Program-made: the position numbers and the translations under genes
Notes under the pieces: generated by a model
The model's input: only the letters and a program-made list of their open reading frames with translations
Databases searched by the model: none
What the model was told of the DNA's origin: nothing
Shown: positions 22,937 to 34,689 of the stretch, one piece after another
Layout: every line of letters starts with the position of its first letter
Position numbering within the stretch: the stretch's first letter is position 1
Source: Antedon mediterranea
Taxonomy: Eukaryota > Echinodermata > Crinoidea > Comatulida > Antedonidae
DNA: 64,000 nucleotides
Assembly: GCF_964355755.1 (NCBI RefSeq)
Contig: NC_092678.1
Span: 11,754,922 to 11,818,921 of the forward strand
Reading direction: 5' to 3'

Positions 22937-23579
22937 TGGTGTCAATATATTGATTTTATTTATTGTTTATACATGTACTTCCAATATCCCAATCAATATT
23001 TTTATTATACTTCACAAATATCAAATATAAATTGGATTATGAAGTGACACTCAAAATGTTACAAATTCATGGTGTGAGAATAGGCCATTATCACAACAAA
23101 TTTGAAATTTAAAAAAAAAATAGTGGGTGGAGTGAAATGAAACTGTGTAAGTTATACCGTTGCATGTTAAACTATCTATTAATTCCCTACACATATTAGT
23201 GTATAGTATATAATATTTTTTATAAATACAAATTAAAATGGCATTTTATGTAACACCTTAGCATATTTTGACTCATATCGTGTATTCTGTTCAGCCAGTA
23301 ATGGAATATGAGGAATGTACAATATTCAGTTATTTAATGCATACAGTACAGCCAGTAACCTCGATGTCTTTGCTCAATGCTTTTACAGTGTGTCGGTAGT
23401 TACACTGAATGTAAAATATTCGACCTGGGTTCAGTTAGAGAAAAATAATGTGCAATAATCAATACAGTAGTCGATCCATTGTGGATAAGTAACGATATTT
23501 AATTTGATCCAGTATTATTAATGTTGCCTTTTATCAGATATCACTGTATAATGTTAGTACAGTAACAATTTTAAAGGGG

Positions 23580-26130
23580 GGTTCCGGGTTTAAAATGAAT
23601 AGTAAAAAATGTAAAATATGTCTCTTGAACGGTAAAAGTTTCAATTTATATAAGCGCCCAGTGAAGCAGAACGAAGGCTGTGATATGAGGCCAGATTACA
23701 AGTGCAGCTACAGCGATATAACACTGTGTTACAGAATAGGAAATTCGTGAAATGGTCAATCTTCCGACGACTCGTTATCATTAACCATATCAATTACTTT
23801 TGTAAAATTCTACTTATCTGATGTAATTTTAGTCGGTCTTCCCATTTATAAAATCAATTTTCTATGAAAATTTATCAAAACTGTGAAAAATTAGATATGT
23901 TTGCACTTTACGTTTGCCGATTTTAGCACTGACTTAGGGAAAGCCTTCAAAATCAATGAAGCGTAACGTATACATTCCTGCTGAGCGAGGAGAGCGAGAC
24001 GACGATACACGTGCTCTCTCTGCCGGCCCATGCCTGGCATCGTCACGTGATAAGCAGATACAGTATACAATACCAAACTGGTCGGGTCGCGTATACCCCG
24101 TCTATAATCACAACATGAACGATGTACAGTATTTGATAGAAGGTCGACTCGACCTACCGGAATGGTAAGGATAATATAGCTCGAATGAGAGAGTTGGAAT
24201 ATTTGTAAACATAAGTATTGCTAATTTTAACAAGTGTAGCCTATAGTAAAAGGCCTGGTAGTATCAATTCGCATAGGGTCTACAGTATTACACTATAGCT
24301 AGCCCGGTCTATAATGATAGAATGATCTAAAATAAGTTATTAATAAAACGAGTTAGTAAAGTAAATAAAATATTAAATGCCAGTTGACGAGTTAAAATTT
24401 AATTACTTTAAATCACAAAATACCTGCGTCAGCTCTAACTAAAAGTATTATGTCTCAGAATAGCCACTCTCTCAGGGAGGAATACATCAAGGTTACATAG
24501 TGTGTACTCCCACACTACTACTAGATATAAAAATATGTTTGATCCACATTCTATCATAATTTTTAATAAAAATCCAGGTCAAAATCGCTCTGGTCATACG
24601 ATTTTGACCACCAAAAGTTGCTTAAACAAAATGGCCAAAATCAGATGATGACCTTTTGAACTTAAATTGCACATTAGAGAATTGAGATAAAAATCCTGTT
24701 AAGTATAGGCAATTACAACATGGCTTAACCAAATCTATTCCTAGACCACAGACAGGCATCATGACGTACAGTACGACAACTTTGTTGTTCATAAACAACT
24801 AAATCACAAAGCATGAGAGTATTTGTAGAGTTAAATTGAATAATTGAAGAGTAGCCTTCTTTTGTTGAACAAGACCATTGTGTAAGATTGTGTGCTGGTA
24901 CGCAAAGTTGCTTTGCATTACAATTGCCTTCAATATTGTCAATTCAGCCTATACACTGTTAGATCATACATCAGTGACATAGCACAATGCAGTACATTAA
25001 ACCCTGAAAAATAGCACAGTTTGATTTTGGCTTGGCTACTGCAATTCTGATTTCTGTCACTGACGTTTATTTTGCAAATAATGTCAGTACCTACCATAAG
25101 TTTATAAAATTAATTCACTATTTATAGTACTGCAGGTTCTCAACTTATACTTAAGTCTGTAATAAATAATTACTGCAGTACTGTATTACTGCAGTATTTT
25201 ACACATCAAAGAGTCATTCTGTGGATACCCATTTTTCTGAGTTTGCACAATATGATTTTCTTATTTGAAAGTATTGTACAGTAGTTGCTTGGTGCGTCAT
25301 GAAAACAAAATGCAACCACACTGTTGTAATTTATGTACAATCAGGGGAAACCCAGAAGCAGGACGGCGTGGTCATTGATTTTCCCACAATCATTGTGTTT
25401 TGCCAAGGGTTTCCAATCATAAGGACAAGTTTGATAATAGTTTTGTCATTTATTTCTGTAGTAAATCTCCATTTCCGTATATCCGTAATTGGGCGGAATT
25501 TCCATAGTAATTATGGACGTTCTGTAGTACTACTTGAGAACTCTGTATCAATGCACATTCATTGTGAATAAGCAAACACAAAAACCACATGTAAATCGTG
25601 TCACTTTCTTTACATTACTTCAGTAATACAATAGGCCTAAACTAAAGAAGTATCACATGGCTTTTGCTTTTTATGTTTTCATTAACTTCATTTTTCAATT
25701 AAATGTCAATATATGAGGGATGAATGATAAAATTGATACTGAATACTATATTTTCGTTTCGTTTCGATTTTTGTTACACATTTTTATTTTTTACATTCAA
25801 CCAACTTTAATACATGCCTGTATTAACTGAGCTTTAAAAACCTCAAATTAATTTGTACTTGTTCATAAATGGTTCATGGATCATGCAAACTTGATTTGAC
25901 AACAACATATTGATAGTCATCAACTTTCATGCACTTTCTGGCAGTTTGTTTCATGTGACAACTTGGTTTTATAGTTTAAAAAAATGCTGCTATTGCAATA
26001 TTTGTTAATGTTGTATAAATACATTAAAGACGTTAAATTAAATTCTATATCGGCCTATTGCGATAATTTTGTTTAAATCTATAAACGGTAAAAATGTGAA
26101 CTGTAAGTCAATTTTAATCATTTAATTTTA
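23580..26130. other. No gene or classified repeat recognised
   Basis: Mostly AT-rich. A more GC-balanced patch at 23930-24170 has open frames on both strands but no domain. A 90-residue frame at 25299-25571 likewise has no recognisable motif. Confidence 0.45.
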
Positions 26131-26137
26131 ACACTAA

Positions 26138-27219
26138 GGCCCTGTTCAGACCCATGGCGTTAGACCGTTTTAGCGTACGACGCTAAAAGAATGTGTGTCT
26201 GAACAGTTGGGGATTAGCGTACAACGCGTCGTACAACGGTTGTAGCGTTGTAGTGGAAAACGGTTGATAGTACCGTTTTAGCGTACGACGCTACTGTAAG
26301 TCAACGTTGTATCCAATCAGAACGTTTCCTGTTATGACGCGAAACAAGGTTTGACCTAGGCTGACATCTTGTATCGTCAATGTGTGAGATGGATTTCAAT
26401 AACAAAAAGGCCAGAATAAATAAGGCCTAACTACACTACAAATACAACTGTTACAAAGGCTACAAACTATTATCATTTGATTACCATTATATTTTCTAAC
26501 AAATGACATAAATACACCTTGTATTTAAACATAGGGACTAGCTACGATCCCATCCGCTTTTAGGCCTAGCTAGGCCTAGAGCCATTTACGCATTTCATTC
26601 AAGCTAAAAACTAGCGTGGGACATCAAGTCACTCATTCATACAAGGCAGACTAGACTGGACAAGTTTAATGCTGAAAACCCCCTAACTCCTAAAAAAATC
26701 AGTAAACAAACAAGGGGAGCTGTGTCCCTTTTATTAGCAAGTTAAGGGTTATTTTCAACCGACTGGACCAAAGAATATATATATCTTTGACTGGACTGGA
26801 TAGACTAATCACAATCATATTTTTCTTCATCATTACGATACGAGGCCTGCTTTATTTTCGTAACGCAAGAGCCTGGGGAGAATGTTTTTAACTACAAAAT
26901 AAAAACAATAGAAACAGAAATTTGGCTTTACTATATTTTTCTTAAATAAATGCTGAGGTATGTTTTATTTACGGCAAATTTTGTCATAATTGTAGGGCTG
27001 AGATCTAGGCCTATATACAGTGGAAATAATGATGAAAACACGTGGGTAAAAGCACATGAATATGCAACTAGAAACAACCTGGATGACGTACTTCCGTTGT
27101 AACGATAATCGTACGCTATGGGTCTGAACACCTCGTTTTTTTCTCTGCGGTTTGTAACGTGACCTTGATAGTAACGTTGTACGCTAAAACGGTCTAACGC
27201 CATGGGTCTGAACAGGGCC
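26138..27219. mobile_element. PIF/Harbinger-like nonautonomous element (1,082 bp)
   Basis: About 40 bp of perfect terminal inverted repeat, starting GGCCCTGTTCAGACCCATGG, with the further shared word CGTTTTAGCGTAC. Flanked by TAA on both sides, the usual three-base Harbinger target. Subterminal copies of the CGTTTTAGCGTAC word lie near 26225-26290. No transposase or Myb-like frame. Confidence 0.88.
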
Positions 27220-27224
27220 TAACT

Positions 27225-28095
27225 GTTTTGTACTGTATAGTTATAAAGGTATTTAAAATAATTGCACTCAAGAGATGCACTTAACAGCAGCAATGAATTG
27301 CAATAAAGGATGATGTATTATGACAGTATGTCCAGTAAACAGGCCAGTGACAGTGACACTAACAAATCAATAATTCATGAATACAATTATAGTAACTTGT
27401 ATGTATATTTTCAAACAAAATTATTATGTTGATGTTCTATTCTTTTATATAGTTTAAATAGAATTAATATTACTATTGTTCTGTTTTTTAAGGAAAACAT
27501 TTTTTTTCCATGTACTGATAGTTATTACTAAAGTGGAACAAACAAAGCTGATTGGATTTCATTCAGGTGCTAACATATTATAGTATCTAGCATTATAAAA
27601 TTGATGCCTTTCCAAAGATCAAAGAGAATGATCATCAGGTAAACACTATTTCACAAAAAGGTAATATTAGTAAAGCATGTTCATATAGTTGGGCCTTGAG
27701 TTGCTTTGAAATGAATGTTATTGTTTACTAGATGATCACAACGCAAAGTTTGGTAATATATAAATTGATGCACTGATTATACTTAAATAACATAGTATAA
27801 AACTAACTCCAAATAACGAGAGGCAATGATTCAACGTATTTGGTAATATATAATGTGTTAAATGAGATCTAGAAGATCACTTTCTAATTTCAACTAAATC
27901 TTTGTTTTCAATCGTTTTGTACAATTTTGCAAATTAAACACATTTAAAATACTGAGCTACAATGTATGCAAAATAATGTATCAATCCAAGTCACTCAATA
28001 TCAGAACTGATCATGGAGGTAGATAAGATCACTAAGAATTATACTATACAATACAATTGTATTTAAATTAGTAGTGTGGAATAGTTGTATTAGGG
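27225..28095. other. No feature recognised
   Basis: AT-rich DNA without domains, arrays or clear terminal repeats. Confidence 0.45.
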
Positions 28096-28099
28096 AGTT

Positions 28100-28390
28100 T
28101 GGTCAGATGTTTGCCCTACTCTGACTAATTTGTACTTTATACTATACAGTAGTACATTTAGAAAACTTTAAAAAATTAATAAAAGTAATTCTCAGGTGGG
28201 ACTCAAACCCACAACCTCCAAATCACTAGCCTGGCATTCATACCACCTCAAGACCACCAAACTTGTGTTGATGGCTATGGATTAGATTTGAGTCCAAGTA
28301 AGCAGCAGGTACTGTCTCTGTAAGTGTTCTCAATGTCTTTAGTATAAAGTACAACATTATGTCACAGTAGGGCAAACATTCAAACAACAA
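28100..28390 (-). repeat. SINE-like family 2, copy B, with inverted ends
   Basis: The minus strand has a tRNA-like T arm: stem GTGGG / CCCAC round a seven-base loop (28195-28211), with a box-A-like TGGTCTTGAGGTGG 45 bp upstream. Both ends hold an inverted repeat (GTTTGCCCTACTCTGAC / GTCACAGTAGGGCAAAC with TTTGTACTTTATACTA). Related to 4495-4690. Confidence 0.6.
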
Positions 28391-28819
28391 TGTATGTATA
28401 CAGTGCTAGTAGGTATCTTCAAATAAAATGATTGACAATTTATTCATAAGTATTGTTTAAAAAGAAAATGCAAATTAAAAATGAGCCTCATGAGGTATAC
28501 AGTAAAAAATAGAGAGTAAAATTACATTCACTAGCAAACAATACATGAAACCCAACATATTGTCACTCATCTCAAACAAATGAAAAAATGGATTTTGCAA
28601 GTACAGTATTTTACACATGGAATGGTTGACATGATTGGATTGAATATTTGTAGCACTAAACATAGCATGGATTTACCTAGTTTATAGTTAGATTTAGTTT
28701 TAGTTAGGCTGTGTATAGGGTTCCAGCATGGGAATGAAATTGATTGGTCATTTGAAAATCCGTCATGCATTACATTTTCATAAACTCATACAAAGTTTAA
28801 CACCATTTCAATTAACTGG

Positions 28820-28900
28820 TAGGTTGGCGTAGTGGTGGTGTGGTGTCTCTGTGGGTCTATTAATTTTGTTGGTTTTATCAGGTTCGAAACTCTAGCCTTA
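28820..28900 (+). repeat. tRNA-like sequence (SINE head or tRNA pseudogene)
   Basis: Box A TGGCGTAGTGG at 28825 and box B GGTTCGAAACT at 28881, 56 bp apart, match RNA polymerase III internal promoter spacing. No full cloverleaf could be folded by eye, so it is not called as a tRNA gene. Confidence 0.5.
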
Positions 28901-29069
28901 CAACTTCTTTTTTTCTTCTTTGTTTTTAACAATCGTTAACATTGCCTAGAGAGATTGTGTTTTTGGGATGGACAGTTGAGTTCCACACGACTTCCACACT
29001 CCACAGTGATACAAATATTATCAATAGGCTACCTGTAGGACTAGCGCTGACTCCAAACTTGTTCAGTAA

Positions 29070-29808
29070 CTTATTGTGAATACCACACCTTAGAATTGGG
29101 CCTCATACAGTAAGTACTGGTATGTAAAAGAATCACATAAAAAGTAAGGAATAAATCCTTTAAATTGATGATTTTATAGACATGTTTCTCGCACACCGTT
29201 CGCGAATTTTGCATATACAAAGTTCAATATTTTCGTTTCTATGGAGCGCCAAAAGAGAAGGTTAAAAACTCAGTGGAATGTGTGTACTTTTAATGCATCT
29301 ATTTATGAAATAAATTATAATATTTATGAAATACACGTTTTAATTTTTTTTTCAATAAAAAATGCTGTAACGTGTTACTGCTGTTTTCAAAGTACATTAA
29401 CCGACCCTAAATCAGCATAACTAATTTAGATCATTCAGGTATAAACCTACTGTACAGTACATCTTATGATGATGAGTTGGTTTTTATTTTTATTTTATAA
29501 AAGTAAACGAAAACCATGTACAGTATCAACAGTAACATTTTAGTTGTATTGTCAAAATATATTGAAATTGAACGTAATTTTCACTAATAGATGCATTAAA
29601 TATACGCATTCCATTTTTAGCTCTCTATTATAGTTGCTCTTTTGCCGCTCCATAGAAACGTCAACATTGAACATGGAGTATGCAAAATGTACAAACAGTG
29701 TGCAAGACAAGTACACGTCTGTATAATTCATCAATTTAAATGATTTATTTATTTCTCCATCGTAAAAGTACTTATGATGTCTAATTCTAAGGTGGTGTGG
29801 AATTCAGG
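29070..29808. mobile_element. Foldback element with arms of about 230 bp
   Basis: Left arm starts GAATACCACACCTTAGAATT; the right arm ends with its inverse, AATTCTAAGGTGGTGTGGAATT. Within the arms TTTCTATGGAGCGCCAAAAG pairs with CTTTTGCCGCTCCATAGAAA. The loop is about 260 bp of AT-rich DNA. No coding frame. Confidence 0.75.
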
Positions 29809-29811
29809 ATA

Positions 29812-30329
29812 TTGTCCCTTTGACTAATTCCAACAAAATTTTTACAAAAATCTTTTAAAAAAAAGTGGGTCATTTTGAAGTATCATAATAGATATTAACT
29901 TTCACCAAAAATGTGTTGAAAAAAAAATTATTTAACTGAAATACAGACGTTTTTTTGTTCAAAAAATAACTTTGACTTCCAGTCAAAGTTTTCGATGAAA
30001 ACATATCTCATATTGCATAATCATAAAACTTTCCTCGCGATCTGTGTAAAAACACCTTCTCAACCGTGACGAGTTGTAAACAATCCTAATTAGCATCATG
30101 CATAATGCATATTCGTGGTTTGAAATCTTTGTCAAATACTTTTGCTGTGACGATTTTCCAGACGAAATGTAATCAAACTACTGTAATTTACCTGTTAATT
30201 ACGTAAACTTGATGTTTTTGGCTCGAATTTTCGACTTAAATTAAAGTGAATAACTTTAATATTACTTTGATATGGCCAATTCAAATTTACAATATCTTGA
30301 CTTTCATTTTTTTGTGTTTCAAGGGACAA
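29812..30329. mobile_element. TA-flanked (Tc1/mariner-like) MITE
   Basis: Ends TTGTCCCTTTGA and TCAAGGGACAA, each bordered by TA. The terminal repeat is short (about 12 bp), so the superfamily call is tentative. It abuts the foldback element on its left. Confidence 0.55.
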
Positions 30330-30379
30330 TACATCTTTAACAAGTTTAGAGTCGAAATAAAAAACAGGTGCGAAAGGGA

Positions 30380-30640
30380 ACTAGGCCTAGAGGAGGCCTA
30401 GCGCCGGACTAGCTAGAGAGGGCCTTTTACTGTAGGTCCTACTACTACTAGCCTAACTAGTAGTAAATGTAGGCCAAGGTACTGTGTAATAACAATATTC
30501 TTAGGCTAGGCCTCTCTAGCCTAGGCCTAGAGTAGGCTGAGCCTATAAGCATATGCACTAGAAAGCGAGCTAGCTAGCCTACTACTACTCCTATCTAGCC
30601 TAGTACTAGCTAGGCTAGGCTAGTAGAGGCAAGGCCTTAA
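30380..30640. repeat. Low-complexity CTAG/AGGCCTAG-rich block
   Basis: Dense runs of AGGCCTAG, CTAGCCTA and ACTACTACTA words on both strands; no period. It is the densest site of the AGGCCTA word that recurs across the window. Confidence 0.7.
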
Positions 30641-30772
30641 ACCTTTTTAATTTTATTAATAATATTTTTAATATCCTTTTTTGGAACAAAATGCACCTTC
30701 AAATGAACAAAATCACTACTAATAGACATACAAATACCAAGGAAAGCAAGTGAAGTATAGAACGAAAAACTT

Positions 30773-30930
30773 ACCAAAAAATTAGTTGTTGAATACAATG
30801 TCTCTTCCAACAACTTCCATAGTCACAGTATAACCGTGTGTGTGTGTGTAGAGTGTAGTTGTGTGTCAATTAACTGATGATTACACCCGGAAGACGGAAA
30901 CGACAATACCAATGATCACTGATTGTGCGC
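30773..30930 (-). promoter_or_regulatory. Candidate promoter and 5' noncoding exon (minus strand)
   Basis: Read on the minus strand: an NRF1-like GAGCATGCGCA, then an ETS-type CTTCCGGGTG (CCGGAAG on the plus strand), then a short leader ending in a strong donor TTTTTTG/GTAAGTTTTT at 30774. The only ATG frame in the leader stops after 15 codons, so it would be noncoding or a uORF. It might be the distal first exon of the PKC gene, whose coding part needs an upstream leader exon, but nothing shows the link. Confidence 0.35.
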
Positions 30931-30934
30931 ATGC

Positions 30935-32600
30935 TCATTTTTGAAAGTTACACGACTGACCAGTCTTACATTAATAATTGAAAACGAGTTGTTTTTAAAA
31001 TTAAATGTTATGCTTATACTTAATTATATTGAAATAACGAATTATGCCAAAAAAATTAATATAGCGAAGGGTCGAAAAATTAGTTCGTTTCCGCCATACC
31101 ACGATCAAACCACCGTGATTTGGAAGGAAAATATAAGAATACGATGTCTTTGTATTATTGTTTCATCAATTTTTGACCACATCTAAAATTACCGATTTAT
31201 TTGTATCTATTCTTTTTGTATTCGTTGTAAACATGTGGTGGTGTTGAATCAGCAAGTTAATCAACTTGTCTTGGTTTACACCTCTTTCTATAAATTAGGT
31301 CTATGGTAGGATAATCCCGGCATTTTGCATTGACTTGCGGATAAAATAAGGCCGTAGTAGAAGCCTGCGTTTTCAAGAAAAAATGCAATAAGGCGTAACC
31401 ACATTTTATGATATTATTAAACGCATTGGAATTTGATACTGCGGTGAGAGATATCGGCCGATTACTGTAAGTATCGTTCTGTAGCTATTTTAGGAAAAAG
31501 CCGAATAATACGGCCTACTGTATTTGTGGCCACACTTATCCATGGTAACGTCGCAACAAATGATCTTGACTGGAAAACACGGATATTAAAACCAATCAAC
31601 TGTCATCATATTATTTTTAGGCCTAAAAAAAGCAAACCGTCCCTCTCATTCATTTTGGAGCCTTATTGGAAACTTTAATTAGTCTACTTATGTAACGCCT
31701 CAATTAGCTAAAGCTTCTTACCATAAACCAGGGAGTTGTACAACTCCCTGCATAAACTAACCAGGAGTGATTTGGTGACCACTAACATTGTTTACTATTG
31801 CATAATAAGTGTTTTTAGATTCTGTCTAGATTTGATTGAACCTTAAAGTTTTTTATTTTTTATTTACTTATTCTGTTTGATGACAGCAAAGACGAAGAAA
31901 CGGTTAAATTAAACATCCATTCATTGCCGCTTTTAAATTACTTTAAATATAGGCCTATGCGGTAAGGGTAAAATTCAAGATAATTACAAATTAATTAAAA
32001 CAAAAATAATGGTAAATAATAATATAGGGTGATAAGCATTGTGATATGAATGCATTTGGTAGTTGGCATTATGATGAAATAAATAAATAGAAACTCTTGC
32101 CGAAAGAAATAAGGAATATTGAATTATTTTAATTGTTTGTACATAGTCCATGGCCTGTTTATGTTCTGTGTCTCGGTGGTGATTATGGTGGGTCGGGACT
32201 TCGAATTTTAGTTATAGCGCCACCTATATTTGTTAAACAAACAGAATAGAACTATCGACGAAGATAGAGGGGTATTGAAGTTAATCATCTACTTACACCA
32301 AATAATATCCTAAAATATCCATACAAGGTTATAGAAGTAGAGGGCTGAGAAGAGAGTAGTTTTGTAAATTACCAGACTGCAGTGTAAAATTTCACCAGTA
32401 GTCAACAACTGTGGCAATCCAAACTTTTTAATATTGTATTAGGAAAAAGACATCTTATTCTTAAATTATATAAATCCACTAATAATGTTATATTTAGGCT
32501 AGTAAATTGTAATAGGCATAGTGTCTTGTAATCATGTGAACTGGGAGAAACCCTGAAATTTCACTTCAAATGCCAAAAACAACAGATTCTAACATCACAT
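30935..32600. other. No gene recognised; one perfect palindrome
   Basis: Besides the 22-bp palindrome at 31729 nothing could be named. The GGCCTA word occurs a few times. Confidence 0.45.
31729..31750. repeat. Perfect 22-bp palindrome
   Basis: The half-site CAGGGAGTTGT is followed directly by its inverse with no spacer. Confidence 0.9.
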
Positions 32601-32736
32601 TAGACTTCAAGAATGTTGAGCATACCAGACAGAGTTCATTTTCTTAGGCAGGACATGTCACTAGTAGTACCGGGCACTTTATCGAATGTCTGTCGTCGAA
32701 TCTCCCTAAGCAGCAAGTGCATTTGGAAGACTGAAA

Positions 32737-33055
32737 GTCCCGATATGAAGCAAAAGAAATATACCAACAAATTAAAAATTAGATTATATAATACATTAAT
32801 CGTTCCCATTGCCACGTACATATATGCATCAGAAACATGGACTCTAAAAACCAATGACAACAGAAAGATAAACACATTTGAAATGAGATGCTTAAGAGAA
32901 ATACTCCTACTTGGTGTTACGCGTTGGAACAGACTAAGAAATGAAGACATTAATGGACATAGATTAGGAATAAAAGAAACGATTGTCGAAATAGTTCAAA
33001 AGAAACAAATAAGCTGGTTCGGACATGTGATTAGGCGCACTCCAAACACATGTTA
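32737..33055 (+). pseudogene. RTE-type LINE fragment, C-terminal
   Basis: Encodes KLKIRLYNTLIVPIATYIYA, SETWTLKTNDNRKINTFEMR, then CLREILLLGVTRWNRLRNED and QISWFGHVIRR. This is the well-known ending of RTE/craniofacial-development-protein-2-like reverse transcriptase polyproteins (thumb and connection region). No catalytic YxDD motif is in this piece. Truncated and isolated. Confidence 0.85.
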
Positions 33056-33264
33056 GCAGAAGTTACAAAACAAATGGTTTTTTTGTAAACTGTGTAAATG
33101 AATAGGTGTCATACTGGCTGATAATTAAACTATATCATTTTGATACTGCGGTCCCCTGCGGTATCCTCTCACCATCCCAGCCACAATCAACAAACCTTAA
33201 CTCCTCCCTGGACAGTTCAAATATAGTAAACATGTCCTAGTACAATTTCAATCATAGGCTACTA

Positions 33265-34190
33265 GACAGGCAGCCCGGAGTCATTTGGTTAGATGAGCTA
33301 GGTACCAATATCTGACTATTTAAGTGTGTTGGGGGTCACTTGAAGTCAATGAAAATGGGAGTCTGCCGGGAACCCCTTGCTGCGTCTAGACCGGGGGACC
33401 CCAAAACGTGTTAAAAAAACGGCCCCGGTTAGATGACAGAGATACCACTTAATTTTACCACCATGGGATGCCCATTGGCATCCTTATACCAGTATCACAA
33501 ACGACAGACTTTTTGTCTGCTGCAAAATGCCCGCCAGACCCCCCGAGGGAGGGCCTAAAATGGAGTTAGCATAGATGAGTGAGGTACCACTCAAAATTAA
33601 TGCCAAATGAACAAGTTGTGTTCATACAATACTAAATGGATAACAACAGACTAATTGTCTGCTGCACCGCAAGTGCCAGACACCCTAAAGTTAGACTAGA
33701 GACCCTCCTTCCTCCAACTAGCCCAGCTTAGATATTGTAGATACCACCAGCAACCAATGTTATATGACTTAGCACATTGTAAGCAATACCAAATGACCTA
33801 TTACAGACTATCTGTACACTGCTCTGGCCCTGGCAGACCCCTCTAAAGTTAGACTAGAGACCTCTTTTCTCAACTAGCCCAGCTTAGATATTGTAGATAC
33901 CACCAACAACCAATGTTATATGATTTAGCACTTTGTAAGCAATACGAAATTACCTATTACAAACTATCTGTACACTGCCTTGGCCCTGGCAGACCCCTCT
34001 AAAGTTAGACTGGAGACCCCATTTACTCCCAAGTATAGCCTACCTTAGATATTGTAGATACCACCAGCAGCAAAAAAAATGTTTAATTGAATCAAGTTTA
34101 ACTTTAATCGAACTAACACAAAACAATTGAAAATATATCACATCAATGACGATGAAATGACCATTACCATTCTAAAGAAAAAAATAGTTT
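33265..34190 (+). repeat. Left inverted arm of the Penelope-like element, with 157-bp tandem units
   Basis: Units beginning GAGACC recur at 33699, 33857 and 34013 (period 156-158 bp), each with TTAGATATTGTAGATACCAC. The inverse arm at 38080-38890 holds the same units. The left arm has an extra stretch of about 120 bp (33366-33475) absent from the right. Confidence 0.85.
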
Positions 34191-34689
34191 AAGAGTTTCA
34201 ATTAAAACTTATATAAGCCAATAACAAGTACGGATTTGGGTAAATTTAGCATTTAATTCCTTGCCTTTGGATGTCAAAGATACATTCGTCTTGGACCTAC
34301 TTTAAGAGAAAGCTTAGTAATCACCTTAATCAAATTCAGGATTGTAGTAACTTAATCTAAAGTGATTTGATTAATTAATAGTGGGTAATTTTAAATGCTG
34401 TATATTATAATCTTAATCCTGTATTCATATTTATATATATATTTATATAGATGCGTTGAGGCTGCAAAAGTGCTCAATTGGAATCAAGAGCGAATATATA
34501 TTTGTATAAAGTAGATGGAACACGGACGTCTAGTCTATTACACTGTGTTTCACGTTAAACGATCTTCAGATAAGACTGAACAATACCGTATCTCAATCGA
34601 AAAAAATATTAAAAAAAAAATTATATATATATAAGTTTTTTTATATAGTTTATTTATGTAGATATGTAGTACTGTATCTATTAAAAAAG

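Larger units (their letters stand above)
19505..23576. mobile_element. Putative 4-kb element with inverted repeat arms
   Basis: The left arm (tandem 165-bp units, then ATGAGTCAAAATATGCTAAA at 20367) is mirrored on the right (AGCATATTTTGACTCATA near 23260, then inverted units to 23576). The interior, 20400-23200, is very AT-rich with no coding frame but carries seven copies of a 25-bp motif (see findings), plus a hAT-like MITE at 22762. Exact ends and target duplication could not be fixed because a hAT-like copy abuts the left end. Confidence 0.5.

Noticed and set aside
25299-25571. 90-residue open frame
   Set aside because: No recognisable motif, no conserved context.
28820-28900. Functional tRNA gene
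   Set aside because: Box A and B are good but acceptor and anticodon stems do not form convincingly; treated as tRNA-derived repeat.
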